DNA from: Bacteroidales bacterium
GTDB lineage: Bacteria; Bacteroidota; Bacteroidia; Bacteroidales; P3
Length of the DNA stretch: 37,673 bases
Assembly: GCA_017960475.1 (NCBI GenBank)
Contig: JAGCZH010000014.1
Location: 1 to 37,673, forward strand
Direction: 5' to 3'
Position numbers and translations under genes: made by a program. This document shows positions 1 through 8,582 of the stretch, piece by piece (position 1 is the stretch's first letter; every line of letters begins with the position of its first letter). The notes below the pieces were generated by a model. It saw nothing but the letters and a program-made list of their open reading frames with translations, ran no database searches and was not told the DNA's origin.

Positions 1-172
1 AAAAACAAAAAAAAAAATAGACCATTCCAATTCTGATAAAGCTAGCCGTATTAGTCTATAAAAACAATAACCCAATGGTGTTGCAAACAAAAACGACAAA
101 AAAATAATTAATTTGTAATAGATAATTATAAAATTAATAATCAATATGAAACATCAATTTTTGCAGGACGTA

Positions 173-203
173 TTGTCGTTTTTGCGAAAAACATGTATAT
201 TTG
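173..203 (+). promoter_or_regulatory. Bacteroidetes-type promoter upstream of the ECF sigma gene
   Basis: An exact TAnnTTTG -7 element (TATATTTG) lies at 196-203, with a TTG at 173-175 giving a 20-base gap, as expected for the housekeeping promoter of Bacteroidota. It sits about 40 bases before the first gene. The rest of the left-hand 244 bases is A/T-rich and shows no gene to me. Confidence 0.6.
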
Positions 204-244
204 CATTCGGAAAAAAGAGGAAAAAACAATAGCTATATAATAAT

Positions 245-847
245 ATGAAAAAATATCCCATCCCATTCACTTTGATAGAAAAAATGGACCGACATGAGTT
301 GGTAAAACGTTTATTAAAGCACATGCCAGCGGAAACAGACCAGTTTCTATATGGCATGAACTATAACACATTCCTACACTTCTTCAAATACTACTATACC
401 GACTGCGATGACACAATAGAGTTGGCCGACGAGGTCTACGTTCACATTATAGAAGAAGAGCCTCCCAAAAAATCGAAACTGGCATCATTCAAATTCAGAT
501 GCAAAATCGAATACTGGATGTGGGTGGTGACACAAAACTTTTGCCACACACAATGGAGAAAGCACAGGGAGCTTACATACTTCGATTCCAACGAAGATTC
601 ATATATCCACGATGACAGAATAATAGATGTGACCATAGAAATCGACCGTGATGACTTTGAGAAGATGATTGATATGATTCCCAGCGAACGCTACAGGAAA
701 CTGATTCAATACAAAGATCTAGAGGGTTTGAATTATGATGAAATCGCGGAAATAATGGGTGATAAAAAACCAAATTGTTATAAAGCTTACTATCAGGCAC
801 TACAACAATTCAAGAAAATTGTTTTCAAAGAGATGGAGATAGAATAA
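245..847 (+). CDS. ECF-type RNA polymerase sigma factor (sigma-70 family)
   Basis: A 200-residue protein with the layout of an extracytoplasmic-function sigma factor. An N-terminal region 2 is seen around residues 40-105, with an acidic stretch (ELADEVYVHI) followed by the WMWVVTQNF helix typical of the -10-binding part. A C-terminal region 4 helix-turn-helix follows at about residues 140-195 (IPSERYRKLIQ ... LNYDEIAEIMG). It would direct RNA polymerase to a small regulon. The next gene encodes a putative membrane anti-sigma protein, the usual partner. The region 2 sequence is divergent, so the exact ECF group cannot be named. ATG start, preceded by a good -7 element. Confidence 0.82.
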   Translation: MKKYPIPFTLIEKMDRHELVKRLLKHMPAETDQFLYGMNYNTFLHFFKYYYTDCDDTIELADEVYVHIIEEEPPKKSKLASFKFRCKIEYWMWVVTQNFCHTQWRKHRELTYFDSNEDSYIHDDRIIDVTIEIDRDDFEKMIDMIPSERYRKLIQYKDLEGLNYDEIAEIMGDKKPNCYKAYYQALQQFKKIVFKEMEIE

Positions 848-1006
848 TAATATTGCTCATAAAAAAGTTGCGACGATATTTATATATAAAACACTGATTA
901 CTAGTCGAGAAATATTTTAATACGACAAACTTTAAACTTTTTACAATACTTATCTGAGAACTTTCAGGAGAAAAAGAGTCTATTATATTAAAGAGCGACA
1001 AAAACG

Positions 1007-1603
1007 ATGACAAAAAACGAAATAAACGAGGAAGAACTCTTTCTTTTTTTGAACGACGAACTTCCCAAAGAAAGAGAGCAGGAAATAGCCGACGCCATAG
1101 AGCACGACGAGGATTTACAAGCATTAATGGAGGAGATTAATGATGTAGAGACGATGATGATTTTCGACAACCTAAGGAAAATGCAGAAAAAACAGTCGTC
1201 GCCAGAAAAAAACTATAATACCGTAGGACAGACAAAAAATCTGTCAGCACAATCCAAATGGGGAGCATATCTGGAAAGCATGCGTAAAGGCAGCAGTATT
1301 GACGGGAACTATGGAGGAGAAAGCTACAGGAGTGCCGCTGACGAAGCAGACACCAAAGAGATAGAGGAGAGGAAAGACGGAGAAAAGAAAAGCAAACCAA
1401 TATGGCCATGGATAGTGTGGAGCGTAATATTCTTGGGGCTCACATTGTACAAAACATGCTCGGATCAGAAAAAAGAAGAAATCGAAAAGCAGAGGCAGAT
1501 TGAAACGGAAGAAATGCACGAGAATATAAAAAAGATGATAGAACTCAGTGAAAAAAATCGAACAATAAAATTTACAACAGAAGACACCTATGGAGAAAAA
1601 TGA
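1007..1603 (+). CDS. Putative membrane anti-sigma factor
   Basis: A 198-residue protein. Residues 1-50 (EEELFLFLNDELPKEREQEI) resemble the short helical N-terminus of anti-sigma factors, but the HxxxCxxC zinc motif of the ZAS family is absent. A charged linker follows, then one hydrophobic helix at about residues 131-150 (IWPWIVWSVIFLGLTLY). A charged, probably coiled C-terminal segment of about 45 residues would lie on the other side of the membrane. Its place directly after an ECF sigma gene is the main support for the call. The last 14 bases overlap the next gene, so the two are probably translationally coupled. It could instead be a membrane protein unrelated to sigma control. Confidence 0.55.
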   Translation: MTKNEINEEELFLFLNDELPKEREQEIADAIEHDEDLQALMEEINDVETMMIFDNLRKMQKKQSSPEKNYNTVGQTKNLSAQSKWGAYLESMRKGSSIDGNYGGESYRSAADEADTKEIEERKDGEKKSKPIWPWIVWSVIFLGLTLYKTCSDQKKEEIEKQRQIETEEMHENIKKMIELSEKNRTIKFTTEDTYGEK

Positions 1604-2168
1604 CAACACCGAAGAGGAATTCAGCGAAGAATTTCTGGGAAAAATAAGCGAACCTGAGATGAAGAGGGATATCCGCAAAATGATCATACTGGGTTTTATA
1701 AGCGGGATATCAGCGTTGGCGACAGTGGCAGGTGCTATTATGGCCAAACTAAGTGACGATCTTTTTTTACCAGGTTTCATCACAGTCCTGGTATCGGCTG
1801 CCATCCTTGCATTATCATATATACCATTGAGAAATATCAAAGACAACATGAAGAGAGAAGGGTTGATGGATGATGATGACAATTTCGGGGACTATATCCA
1901 TGCGAACGAGGGAGAGAATGAACAGGAAGAGTTCGACGAAATGCCTCCTTTAAGCCCTGAAATAATCGAGGAGTTGTATGGCGAACTCGGCGTAAGTCCC
2001 GACTGCAGCGACGCAGAAGTGCGATCAGCATACCACGAGATGGCGAAACGATACCATCCAGACCTATATCACAACACAACCAGCCAAGAAAAAGCGGAGT
2101 TGAGTGCGAAATTTCAGAATATCCGCGAGGCCTATGAGCTCATAAAGCATCTAAGAGACATGAAATAA
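1590..2168 (+). CDS. Membrane-anchored J-domain (DnaJ-like) protein
   Basis: A 192-residue protein with two hydrophobic segments (about residues 30-50 and 54-75) and a C-terminal J-domain (about residues 127-190). The J-domain starts with LYGELGVSPDCSDAEVRSAY and contains the invariant HPD tripeptide at residues 156-158. J-domains stimulate ATP hydrolysis by Hsp70-type chaperones. Here the domain would face the cytoplasm, tethered to the inner membrane. The G/F-rich and zinc-finger regions of true DnaJ are missing, so this is a specialised co-chaperone. It overlaps the preceding putative anti-sigma gene by 14 bases. Two actin/Hsp70-fold proteins are encoded at 13421 and 17872 and are possible partners, by inference. 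Confidence 0.85.
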   Translation: MEKNDNTEEEFSEEFLGKISEPEMKRDIRKMIILGFISGISALATVAGAIMAKLSDDLFLPGFITVLVSAAILALSYIPLRNIKDNMKREGLMDDDDNFGDYIHANEGENEQEEFDEMPPLSPEIIEELYGELGVSPDCSDAEVRSAYHEMAKRYHPDLYHNTTSQEKAELSAKFQNIREAYELIKHLRDMK

Positions 2169-2298
2169 AAAAACACTTTAGTATTGATAAAAGGATATGT
2201 TTTGACGATATTGGCATGTAAAATATTGACTATAAACCCAGAAATATCTTTTATCTTTAAACTCTAAACGTTAAACTTTAACCAATACATATAATAAT

Positions 2299-3528
2299 AT
2301 GGCACAAGAAAAAGCAATGACACCAGGTGAGATACTAAGTTATCTCTGTCATTTAGAACGCAAACTTCCTAGCCGTGAGTATAAAATGTACCTACCCTCT
2401 CATCGTCACGACTATGGATTTGAAGATGTAACAGTAGGAGAAATGAACGATGAATGTCAACGTATGCTGGAATTTGCCGGCATGGGGAGCTTCAAAGCCG
2501 ACTGTCAATTCACCGAACTGGAGGGCAATGCCGTTGGCAGCACAAATCCAGGGATGACACCTGACAAGGTTGTGCATATCAATGTGGAGAGGAACATGAA
2601 AGGCAACTGGAAAGCCATTATGGCCACCTTGGCGCATGAGATATGCCACCATGTGATACACCTCTATGGAATTCAGCCCATGGTCACATGGATACTGGAG
2701 ACATACACCGACTTGTGCACCATATACATAGGTTTTGGACAAATAATACTGGATGGATACAACACCAATGTTGGCGGTGTGAAACGGGCCATCGGTTATT
2801 TAGATCCGACGACATACAAACTTACATGCCATATTGTCAGCGTTGTATGCGGTGGAGTCAGCAGCGACAATACAGGATTGGCAGGACACGATGTGTATGC
2901 CGACGAAGCGATAGAGCTGTGGGAGAAAGAGGACGACAAAAGGAAACTGCTGCTCGAGGCTTTTAAAAAGAAGTCCTCGAAACTAGCGGAGATGCAACGG
3001 AACATCTGTGCTGTGGAACAATTAGCGTCATTATACCGCAAGGAGGCTGTCAGTCAAACGAAAGAGCTCGAGACAAAGGTGTTCTCGACTACATACACCA
3101 AAGAAAATGCTCTTTCCGCCTTCCAATTCATATATGAGTCACTCCTTGTGGAATATGACAAATCCGACGAACATCAAAAAATCGTAAACCATTGCGAGAC
3201 CTTGGACAGCGTTGCAGGTCGCCTCTATTCGCAAATAGAGAAACTCCAGAAGGTGGAATTCAGCAGCGACTTTGTCTGCCCTGGGTGTGGCAAACGGATG
3301 AAAAGTCCAGCGATAAATGACGGCATAAAAATAATGAAGTGCAACTCATGCAACACCCATTTTGCTGTCGATACCAACCAATGGGTCGTTGACGAGAAAC
3401 GAAAAAATGAGTATTTGACAAAGGAAGAGGCAAAGAAATATCTGGAAACAGGAAAGGGGGAAATAGAAAGAGCGTTTGTTGAGCGGTTACCCAAAATAAT
3501 AAGATGGGTTGCGAAGAAACGACTATAA
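2299..3528 (+). CDS. HExxH metallopeptidase-like protein with C-terminal zinc ribbon
   Basis: A 409-residue protein without a signal peptide. It has a zincin motif at H113-E114-I-C-H117, followed by ETYTD at 134-138, where E134 is a plausible third zinc ligand. The central part (about residues 210-320) is charged and helical, possibly coiled coil. Near the C-terminus a zinc ribbon is formed by C327/C330 and C348/C351. This suggests a cytoplasmic zinc-dependent protease or a protein keeping that fold. The family is not one I can name. A strong terminator follows. A 130-base gap separates it from the J-domain gene, so it may have its own promoter. Confidence 0.65.
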   Translation: MAQEKAMTPGEILSYLCHLERKLPSREYKMYLPSHRHDYGFEDVTVGEMNDECQRMLEFAGMGSFKADCQFTELEGNAVGSTNPGMTPDKVVHINVERNMKGNWKAIMATLAHEICHHVIHLYGIQPMVTWILETYTDLCTIYIGFGQIILDGYNTNVGGVKRAIGYLDPTTYKLTCHIVSVVCGGVSSDNTGLAGHDVYADEAIELWEKEDDKRKLLLEAFKKKSSKLAEMQRNICAVEQLASLYRKEAVSQTKELETKVFSTTYTKENALSAFQFIYESLLVEYDKSDEHQKIVNHCETLDSVAGRLYSQIEKLQKVEFSSDFVCPGCGKRMKSPAINDGIKIMKCNSCNTHFAVDTNQWVVDEKRKNEYLTKEEAKKYLETGKGEIERAFVERLPKIIRWVAKKRL

Positions 3529-3552
3529 CAGAATAACGAACATGGTGATTAG

Positions 3553-3588
3553 AACAAGGAAGAGCATTCTCTTCCTTGTTTTTTTATT
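3553..3588 (+). terminator. Rho-independent terminator after the metallopeptidase-like gene
   Basis: A perfect 12-bp inverted repeat (AACAAGGAAGAG at 3553-3564 pairing with 3569-3580) with a four-base loop, followed directly by a run of seven or more T. It should end transcription of the first four-gene group. Confidence 0.9.
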
Positions 3589-3721
3589 TGCACAGGTTTA
3601 GAGCGCCAAAAAGATTTAACATTTATTATGAATATGTCGCTGAGAAAAAAAACAGGAAATCGCATCTATATACATAGAAACGGAACACATAGATTTCAAA
3701 ACAATAAAAAATAATATCGCT

Positions 3722-4318
3722 ATGACAACAGTATGGATTATATTATACATCAGCAGTATAGTCATTCTGACAATAATGATTGCTGCGAACGATGCACCAA
3801 GTAGCACAAACAACATCATTAAGGCCGGTATCACAATAGCAGTGGTCGGTGTTATTATTTCGTGGATTATGCCTATATGCTTCATATTTGTAGACAATCC
3901 AGTGGTTTTTGCCACAGCCATAACCATAGCTGTTATTGAGGTCTTGGCAGGATTGTTAACGGCATGGCGCGAGACATTCCTGGGAATTGTCAACTCCATT
4001 TGCTGGATATCATTCATCGCTCTGATGATTGCATGCTGCAACGCTTACGAGACGCCCAATGCAACACAAGAGTACGCATGGGGCAGATACTATTTCACAG
4101 ACAAACAGGCATTCTGCAGTCCTATATTGAGCGACAGCAACAACTTTATCTCATTTGAGGAAGACTCAAACCGCATCACTTTCCGGTGCCGTTGCGACAA
4201 TTGCGGGAAACGCTACTCGAAACATTACCATGAGCAATTCACAGAAAAGGAGTGGCAAGAGAAACAACGACTGGACAGCATATTCTATGACAGAACAATA
4301 CCGGATCATCCATATTAA
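3722..4318 (+). CDS. Small multi-pass membrane protein with CxxCG zinc-ribbon-like tail
   Basis: A 198-residue protein of unknown function. Residues 1-105 contain about four hydrophobic helices. The C-terminal ~70 residues are polar and carry C156, C158 and C161 in CRCDNCGKRYSKHY, then a charged helix with EKEWQEKQRLDSIF. A protein encoded at 7204-7746 has the same layout and a similar tail, so the two form a local paralogous pair. The tail could bind zinc together with further cysteines or histidines, but only half of a classical ribbon is visible. ATG start; its transcription begins after the terminator at 3553-3588. Confidence 0.7.
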   Translation: MTTVWIILYISSIVILTIMIAANDAPSSTNNIIKAGITIAVVGVIISWIMPICFIFVDNPVVFATAITIAVIEVLAGLLTAWRETFLGIVNSICWISFIALMIACCNAYETPNATQEYAWGRYYFTDKQAFCSPILSDSNNFISFEEDSNRITFRCRCDNCGKRYSKHYHEQFTEKEWQEKQRLDSIFYDRTIPDHPY

Positions 4319-4366
4319 CGATAAACAAATCTAACAAAACAAACAATAATTTAAAATCTATCAGTC

Positions 4367-4723
4367 ATGAAAACAACTGCACTATTATTAATGCTTATTC
4401 TTTGCGGCACCAGCATGGCCCAGAATATTGACACCGTTTGTGTCGACAAAGTGAACAGCAACATTAGCATTGCCTTCGACAATGAATGGCGAAGCGCCGA
4501 TAAGTATTCAGAGCTTAACGGCATTATCCATGCAAGTTTCATAATAGACAAACAGAAGGAACTCGTTCTGGAGGTTGTCGTGGATGGAGACAAGGCGACG
4601 GCGTTCATGGTGAAAAACGGCATATCTATGTTTGGCAGCGTAGAAGTGCTGTGGACAAAAAACATCACAATGGTTGAACCGAAAAAAGAAGAAGCGATAT
4701 GCACTACACAGCGAAACAGGTAA
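4367..4723 (+). CDS. Small secreted or periplasmic protein of unknown function
   Basis: A 118-residue protein starting with a clear signal peptide (MKTTALLLMLILCGTSMAQ), probably cut after SMA-Q near residue 19. The mature part is short, mixed beta in character (KELVLEVVVDGDKATAF), and has no recognised motif. Its 3' end overlaps the start of the next gene by 25 bases in a different frame, so the two are probably translated together. I cannot assign a function. Confidence 0.6.
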   Translation: MKTTALLLMLILCGTSMAQNIDTVCVDKVNSNISIAFDNEWRSADKYSELNGIIHASFIIDKQKELVLEVVVDGDKATAFMVKNGISMFGSVEVLWTKNITMVEPKKEEAICTTQRNR

Positions 4724-6138
4724 ACGACCAATGCAATCTTGTCAAGCGATTCCTAAAGCAAGGGAAAGTGCATGAGGCTGTCGGCGCCTTTGTCGAAGTA
4801 GCGATAGCGGAGCCCTCGGTGGCATGGTGTTCGGACAACATTCCTTGCGATGACAACAAAGAATTCCACAGGCTTCTTTGCGAACATCTAATGGCGATTT
4901 ACCCTCAGCTCGACTACCGTGTGCGACTATATTCACTTTGGGAGCGGTTGCTGTGCGATAGAGGCTCTCAGGAGACCATCGACGAGTTGAAAAAACTGAG
5001 CCAAATTCTTCCTAACAACCAGTTTATCGTGACCATGTTTGCCTACGCATACAACAAAATTGGTTTTTACAAGACAAGCCTTTACTATTGCAAAAGGCTG
5101 GAACAAGATTTCATCGGCAGCGGCTTCATGGCGTACGACCAGAAGAGCATCGATTTCATGGAGTATTTAGAAATCGATTGCCTGTATGAGCTTGGGGAGT
5201 TCCACAAAATGCTTGACAAAATTGAATCCCTTGACAATGATTCCGAATACATGTGTATCATGCGTATTCTGGCATACCGAGGGCTGAGGATGTTCGACGA
5301 AGCTGTGGCGGAGGCGGAGAGTTTCCTGTGCCTCAACAAAAGCGCCGACGTAAGATTTTTCCACGGCCATATATTATATCTGAAAGGGCGTATGGATCTT
5401 GCCTACGACGATTTTTGCCATATCATCGAAAACAATCCCGAATCAATATACACACCCTTTTGTATGGCATACCTCGGCGAGGAGGAAGCCGCCATCGAGT
5501 TGTCACAAAAGAGAGCCCGCGACAGCTCATTCAACAAGTTCATTAAAGCTGAGATATTGTCTTTGACGGGCAAACTCGACGAGGCCTACAACATCTTGAA
5601 AGAGCACCTTATGTCGCCTGACTCTTCCGAGAAAGGGCGTACGGGATTGCTTTTCGATCCTGCGTTGCAACGACTGCTTTTGGAGGGCAATGGTATCGAG
5701 CTTGTGAATGATCACATATCACAAATAGAGAAAAGAGACGAGGAGGAATTGCGAGGTTTGATGAGCAGAAAAGAGCAACACAAAGGCAAGCGTATTGAGT
5801 TGCCATACAGCATAGACGGATTGCTTAAGGTGATCACCCTAAGGGTTGACGGGGTCGAGGCGCATTTTTTGTGGGCACCATCGAGCGAAAGGACGGTGCT
5901 TTCAAACATTTTCAAGAACGACGGCACTCATCATTTCCTTCACCGCAGCCGCGAATTCGGCGAGTTAATGGTATCAGAGGGTTCCGCCAACATCAACATT
6001 GGAGGATGGAATATTGAAAAACAATCTGTCCTTTTTTGCGACAACATGGAGATATGCATACTCGGCGGCGACATACTCTCTAAAGCACAGGCAATCAACA
6101 CAGACACAAGCAAACTATTAATAACCATTACGATATGA
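4699..6138 (+). CDS. TPR-like protein with an inactive retropepsin-like C-terminal domain
   Basis: A 479-residue cytoplasmic protein. Residues about 1-350 are helical repeats of TPR type (for example LYELGEFHKMLDKI, LAYRGLRMFDEAVAEAESFL, ILSLTGKLDEAYNILKEHL). Residues 366-479 read like the retropepsin-type aspartyl protease fold. They have an opening strand, a loop where the catalytic D-T/S-G should be but WAPSS (392-396) is found, then INIGGWNIEKQSV, and finally ILGGDIL near 454-460, where the family has its conserved (L/I)LG-D-L motif. The catalytic aspartate is absent, so it is probably a binding module, not a protease. The start overlaps the previous gene, and the stop overlaps the next start by four bases (ATGA). 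Confidence 0.6.
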   Translation: MHYTAKQVNDQCNLVKRFLKQGKVHEAVGAFVEVAIAEPSVAWCSDNIPCDDNKEFHRLLCEHLMAIYPQLDYRVRLYSLWERLLCDRGSQETIDELKKLSQILPNNQFIVTMFAYAYNKIGFYKTSLYYCKRLEQDFIGSGFMAYDQKSIDFMEYLEIDCLYELGEFHKMLDKIESLDNDSEYMCIMRILAYRGLRMFDEAVAEAESFLCLNKSADVRFFHGHILYLKGRMDLAYDDFCHIIENNPESIYTPFCMAYLGEEEAAIELSQKRARDSSFNKFIKAEILSLTGKLDEAYNILKEHLMSPDSSEKGRTGLLFDPALQRLLLEGNGIELVNDHISQIEKRDEEELRGLMSRKEQHKGKRIELPYSIDGLLKVITLRVDGVEAHFLWAPSSERTVLSNIFKNDGTHHFLHRSREFGELMVSEGSANINIGGWNIEKQSVLFCDNMEICILGGDILSKAQAINTDTSKLLITITI

Positions 6139-7118
6139 GCAGTACAAAAACAACATCACCCGATGGCGTTTGCGAGAAAATCGGGGACAACGATCTTCTG
6201 GAATATGCTAAATTGCTTATCAAAAGCCATCAGTACAAAGAGGCGGCAGAGGTTTTGTATCAGCTTACCGACGACTCAGTGTTTTCCTCTTCCAGTGATG
6301 CATGGCAAATACTATACAATGACAGCACGGTTTGGAATGAATTCGAAAAAAAAACCGAGGCCATTCCCTCAAGGGGATATCTGTTCCGATACCATTTCGC
6401 GGAATGCCTCGCAATATGGGGCGATATGTTTAAAGCATTGAGGTACAGCTGTGAGACATATCGCATTTGGCCCTTTGCCGAAATCATTGGACAAGAGATG
6501 AGATATCTTAGAATGATGTGCGAAAAGGAGCTGCTTCCCGACCTTACATTACAGTACTTGCGCCGAGGCGGCAACATCACGGCTTTGACGACACCCACAG
6601 CATTAGAGGCGCTTCAACAGCTGTTCTCGGCCAAAGAGATTGACCCCGCCACAATATGCAACGACAGCGAAATGATTGTTCCTGCCATGAGTATACTATC
6701 AGAAACGGAGAGGACCATTGTCCCTTTTCGCTGGAGCAACGGTATGCCCACTGTGGAGGCAACCTTGCGCAGAGAGACTTTGTGCTTTGATGATATGGAT
6801 GACGACAACGACGAGGTTGATGAGCTTTGGTTGGGCATTGACGAGGGAGCGGAAAAGAATGTGATGTCGTACAATCTCTGGGTTGAGCTTCACAACATGC
6901 TGTTTTTCGACGAGAAAGGGAGTGAGATTATCGTGCAAACAAAAAATGAATGTATCATTGTTGTCAATTGCATAGAAATCGGTGCCATAACGGTCAGGAA
7001 TGTGCCGTTCAGTATTGTCAGCGGCGACGATACATTGTTGGGAGCTCCCTTCCTAATGGCGCTGAAAAAGCACTCGATCAACATGCAAAACAAGGAATTC
7101 ACGATTGAATTATATTAG
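6135..7118 (+). CDS. Helical-repeat protein with a degenerate retropepsin-like domain
   Basis: A 327-residue relative of the preceding protein, with fewer helical repeats (residues 1-200) and a C-terminal domain at about 220-327. The domain has LWLGIDEGAEKNVMS, where D236-E237-G238 replaces the D-T/S-G triad of retropepsin-like aspartyl proteases. Next come an IEIGAITVRNVPF strand and DTLLGAPFL (299-307), matching the conserved (L/I)LG-x-x-FL element. Activity with Glu in the second position is doubtful, although the aspartate is kept. It starts inside the stop codon of the upstream gene, so translation is coupled. Its acidic insert DDMDDDNDEVDE (about 217-229) precedes the domain. I know no characterised homologue. 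Confidence 0.58.
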   Translation: MSSTKTTSPDGVCEKIGDNDLLEYAKLLIKSHQYKEAAEVLYQLTDDSVFSSSSDAWQILYNDSTVWNEFEKKTEAIPSRGYLFRYHFAECLAIWGDMFKALRYSCETYRIWPFAEIIGQEMRYLRMMCEKELLPDLTLQYLRRGGNITALTTPTALEALQQLFSAKEIDPATICNDSEMIVPAMSILSETERTIVPFRWSNGMPTVEATLRRETLCFDDMDDDNDEVDELWLGIDEGAEKNVMSYNLWVELHNMLFFDEKGSEIIVQTKNECIIVVNCIEIGAITVRNVPFSIVSGDDTLLGAPFLMALKKHSINMQNKEFTIELY

Positions 7119-7203
7119 TTTAACGTTTAAAGATGTCACTGTATTAATATCCAACAACTTATTATTAATTATTGTCACTTAACAATCTTAACAACTGAAA
7201 ACC

Positions 7204-7746
7204 ATGAAAGCAGCACTTGTAATCCTATCGTTATGTGTAGTGGCCTTCGTGATAGGAATAAAAAAAGAACGCTATCGGGGGCTCGCTATTTGGTCCTATT
7301 TTATTGCATGGATAGGGGTATGGTTCACATTGACAGCTGATGGGCTACCGATACCGGCCAGCCTGTTCTATTGTACGATGATGAGCATACTGATGTTTAT
7401 GCTCTATAAATCGGGAATGCGTGTGATGCCTATCTTTTGGTTCGTCATGGTAATAGTAGGCGGAATATGGAATATATGCTCCATTGATCGTCCCGATATG
7501 GATGGGGAATGTTTCTACAAGGGAGCGACACTACTGACCGACTCTCATCGGTATTGCTCCAAGATTGATGAAGACAAAACGGTTTTCGCCATCCCAGCAA
7601 AAAGTGGAGCTGTTCGTCGTCACAGCCGCTGTGAGTACTGCGGAAGGCGATGGAACCAGCATTATGGAAAGCAGATAAGCAGGGAAGAGCAAAAGAGGAT
7701 ATGGGAGGCGCAATCCGAAATATTTTCTATGCCAGGCGTCTATTAG
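7204..7746 (+). CDS. Small multi-pass membrane protein with CxxCG tail (paralogue of 3722-4318)
   Basis: A 180-residue protein with about four hydrophobic helices in residues 1-95, then a polar tail carrying C143 and C146 in CEYCGRRWNQHY followed by a charged helix (SREEQKRIWEAQSEIF). The helix order, the CxxCG-(K/R)-R-aromatic-x-x-HY motif and the tail helix match the protein at 3722-4318. Function is unknown. An AACGTT palindrome lies at 7122-7127 in the leader. Its stop codon lies two bases from the stop of the convergent PurL-like gene, with no terminator between them. Confidence 0.68.
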   Translation: MKAALVILSLCVVAFVIGIKKERYRGLAIWSYFIAWIGVWFTLTADGLPIPASLFYCTMMSILMFMLYKSGMRVMPIFWFVMVIVGGIWNICSIDRPDMDGECFYKGATLLTDSHRYCSKIDEDKTVFAIPAKSGAVRRHSRCEYCGRRWNQHYGKQISREEQKRIWEAQSEIFSMPGVY

Positions 7747-7748
7747 CG

Positions 7749-8552
7749 TCACCGGTAGAGGGAGGCTTTGCCGAAATCCATATCGTCGACGACGATACGG
7801 TTTTTAGTCACACGACCTAAAAAGCAGCAGTTCACCCTCGCCTCAACAAGCTTCTGTATAAAGAAATCCTCGCGAGGCTCGTCGAGGAAAACGACATAAC
7901 GAACACCTCGCTCGCCAAAGAGGAAAGAGTCGAGCCGCACCTCACGGCAGGTCAGTATCTCAAAGCCATTGCCATAAGTAGCGGTGACCGCCAGCAAAGC
8001 GCCGAAAAGGCCGCCCTCCCCTATCCTATGGTGGGCGAAAAGGGCATCGTTGGCGGCAAGACTGTCGAGGATGAGATGCATGTAGGAAGCTGTCTCGTCG
8101 TCGCTTTCCATAGAGACAGGGTTGTCGACGAGATGGAGATAGCGACGGCCGTACTCCGAGCCGGTGAAATAGAGCGAGACATCGCCGACCATATAAATAA
8201 GGTTGCCGGATGTTTTCAACTCGTTGGAATTGACGGCAGGGCGATTGTCCGACGCTGACGGTTGGAAAAGATGTCTTGCTATGGCGATACACTCTTTTAC
8301 ACGAGGCTCACGGACGGTGCCACTTTCGGGTTCCTGATCATCGGTGAGATAGTCGTGAAGCTCCATGCTGTGCGGCTGGCCACGAAGCCACGAGAGAAGG
8401 CCTTGCCTCTGTCCCTGCGACTGCCACATGGCCAAGAGAGTGCTCACCTCGTCGACGGTGGGCATACGGCCTATAATGGTCTGGATTTCCTCGTAGACCT
8501 CACGGCTTATGTCTAATTCGGCAAGAATCCATTCATCGGCTATGTCATTCAT
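7749..8552 (-). CDS. Miniature PurL-like (FGAM synthase-related) protein lacking the catalytic ATP-binding domain
   Basis: A 267-residue protein. Residues about 13-62 (DISREVYEEIQTIIGRMPTV ... LAMWQSQ) resemble the linker region of small PurL, which reads roughly EEYExIxxILGRxPxxxELxMFSVMWSEH. The catalytically important SEHCS part is replaced by SQGQR. Residues about 115-267 resemble the last AIRS_C domain of PurL. They have a TGSEYGRRYLH segment, then HHRIGEGGLFGALLAV in place of SAHDVSDGGLAVALAE, and an FLFGERGVRYVVFLDEP element. The central ATP-binding domains are missing (small PurL is about 700-750 residues). It is therefore unlikely to make FGAM and may be a regulator or pseudo-enzyme. 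By eye its GC content is higher than that of the genes upstream. Confidence 0.65.
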   Translation of the reverse strand: MNDIADEWILAELDISREVYEEIQTIIGRMPTVDEVSTLLAMWQSQGQRQGLLSWLRGQPHSMELHDYLTDDQEPESGTVREPRVKECIAIARHLFQPSASDNRPAVNSNELKTSGNLIYMVGDVSLYFTGSEYGRRYLHLVDNPVSMESDDETASYMHLILDSLAANDALFAHHRIGEGGLFGALLAVTATYGNGFEILTCREVRLDSFLFGERGVRYVVFLDEPREDFFIQKLVEARVNCCFLGRVTKNRIVVDDMDFGKASLYR

Positions 8553-8582
8553 AATTGTTTTTCTTATTGGGGCGGAAGGCCA

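Noticed and set aside
1..244. tRNA or other RNA gene at the left edge
   Set aside because: The stretch is A/T-rich and shows no cloverleaf or conserved arms; only a promoter is supported.
3616..4041. 141-residue hydrophobic open frame on the - strand
   Set aside because: Antisense to a membrane protein gene; the complement of hydrophobic codons often gives such Ile/Met/Ala-rich frames.
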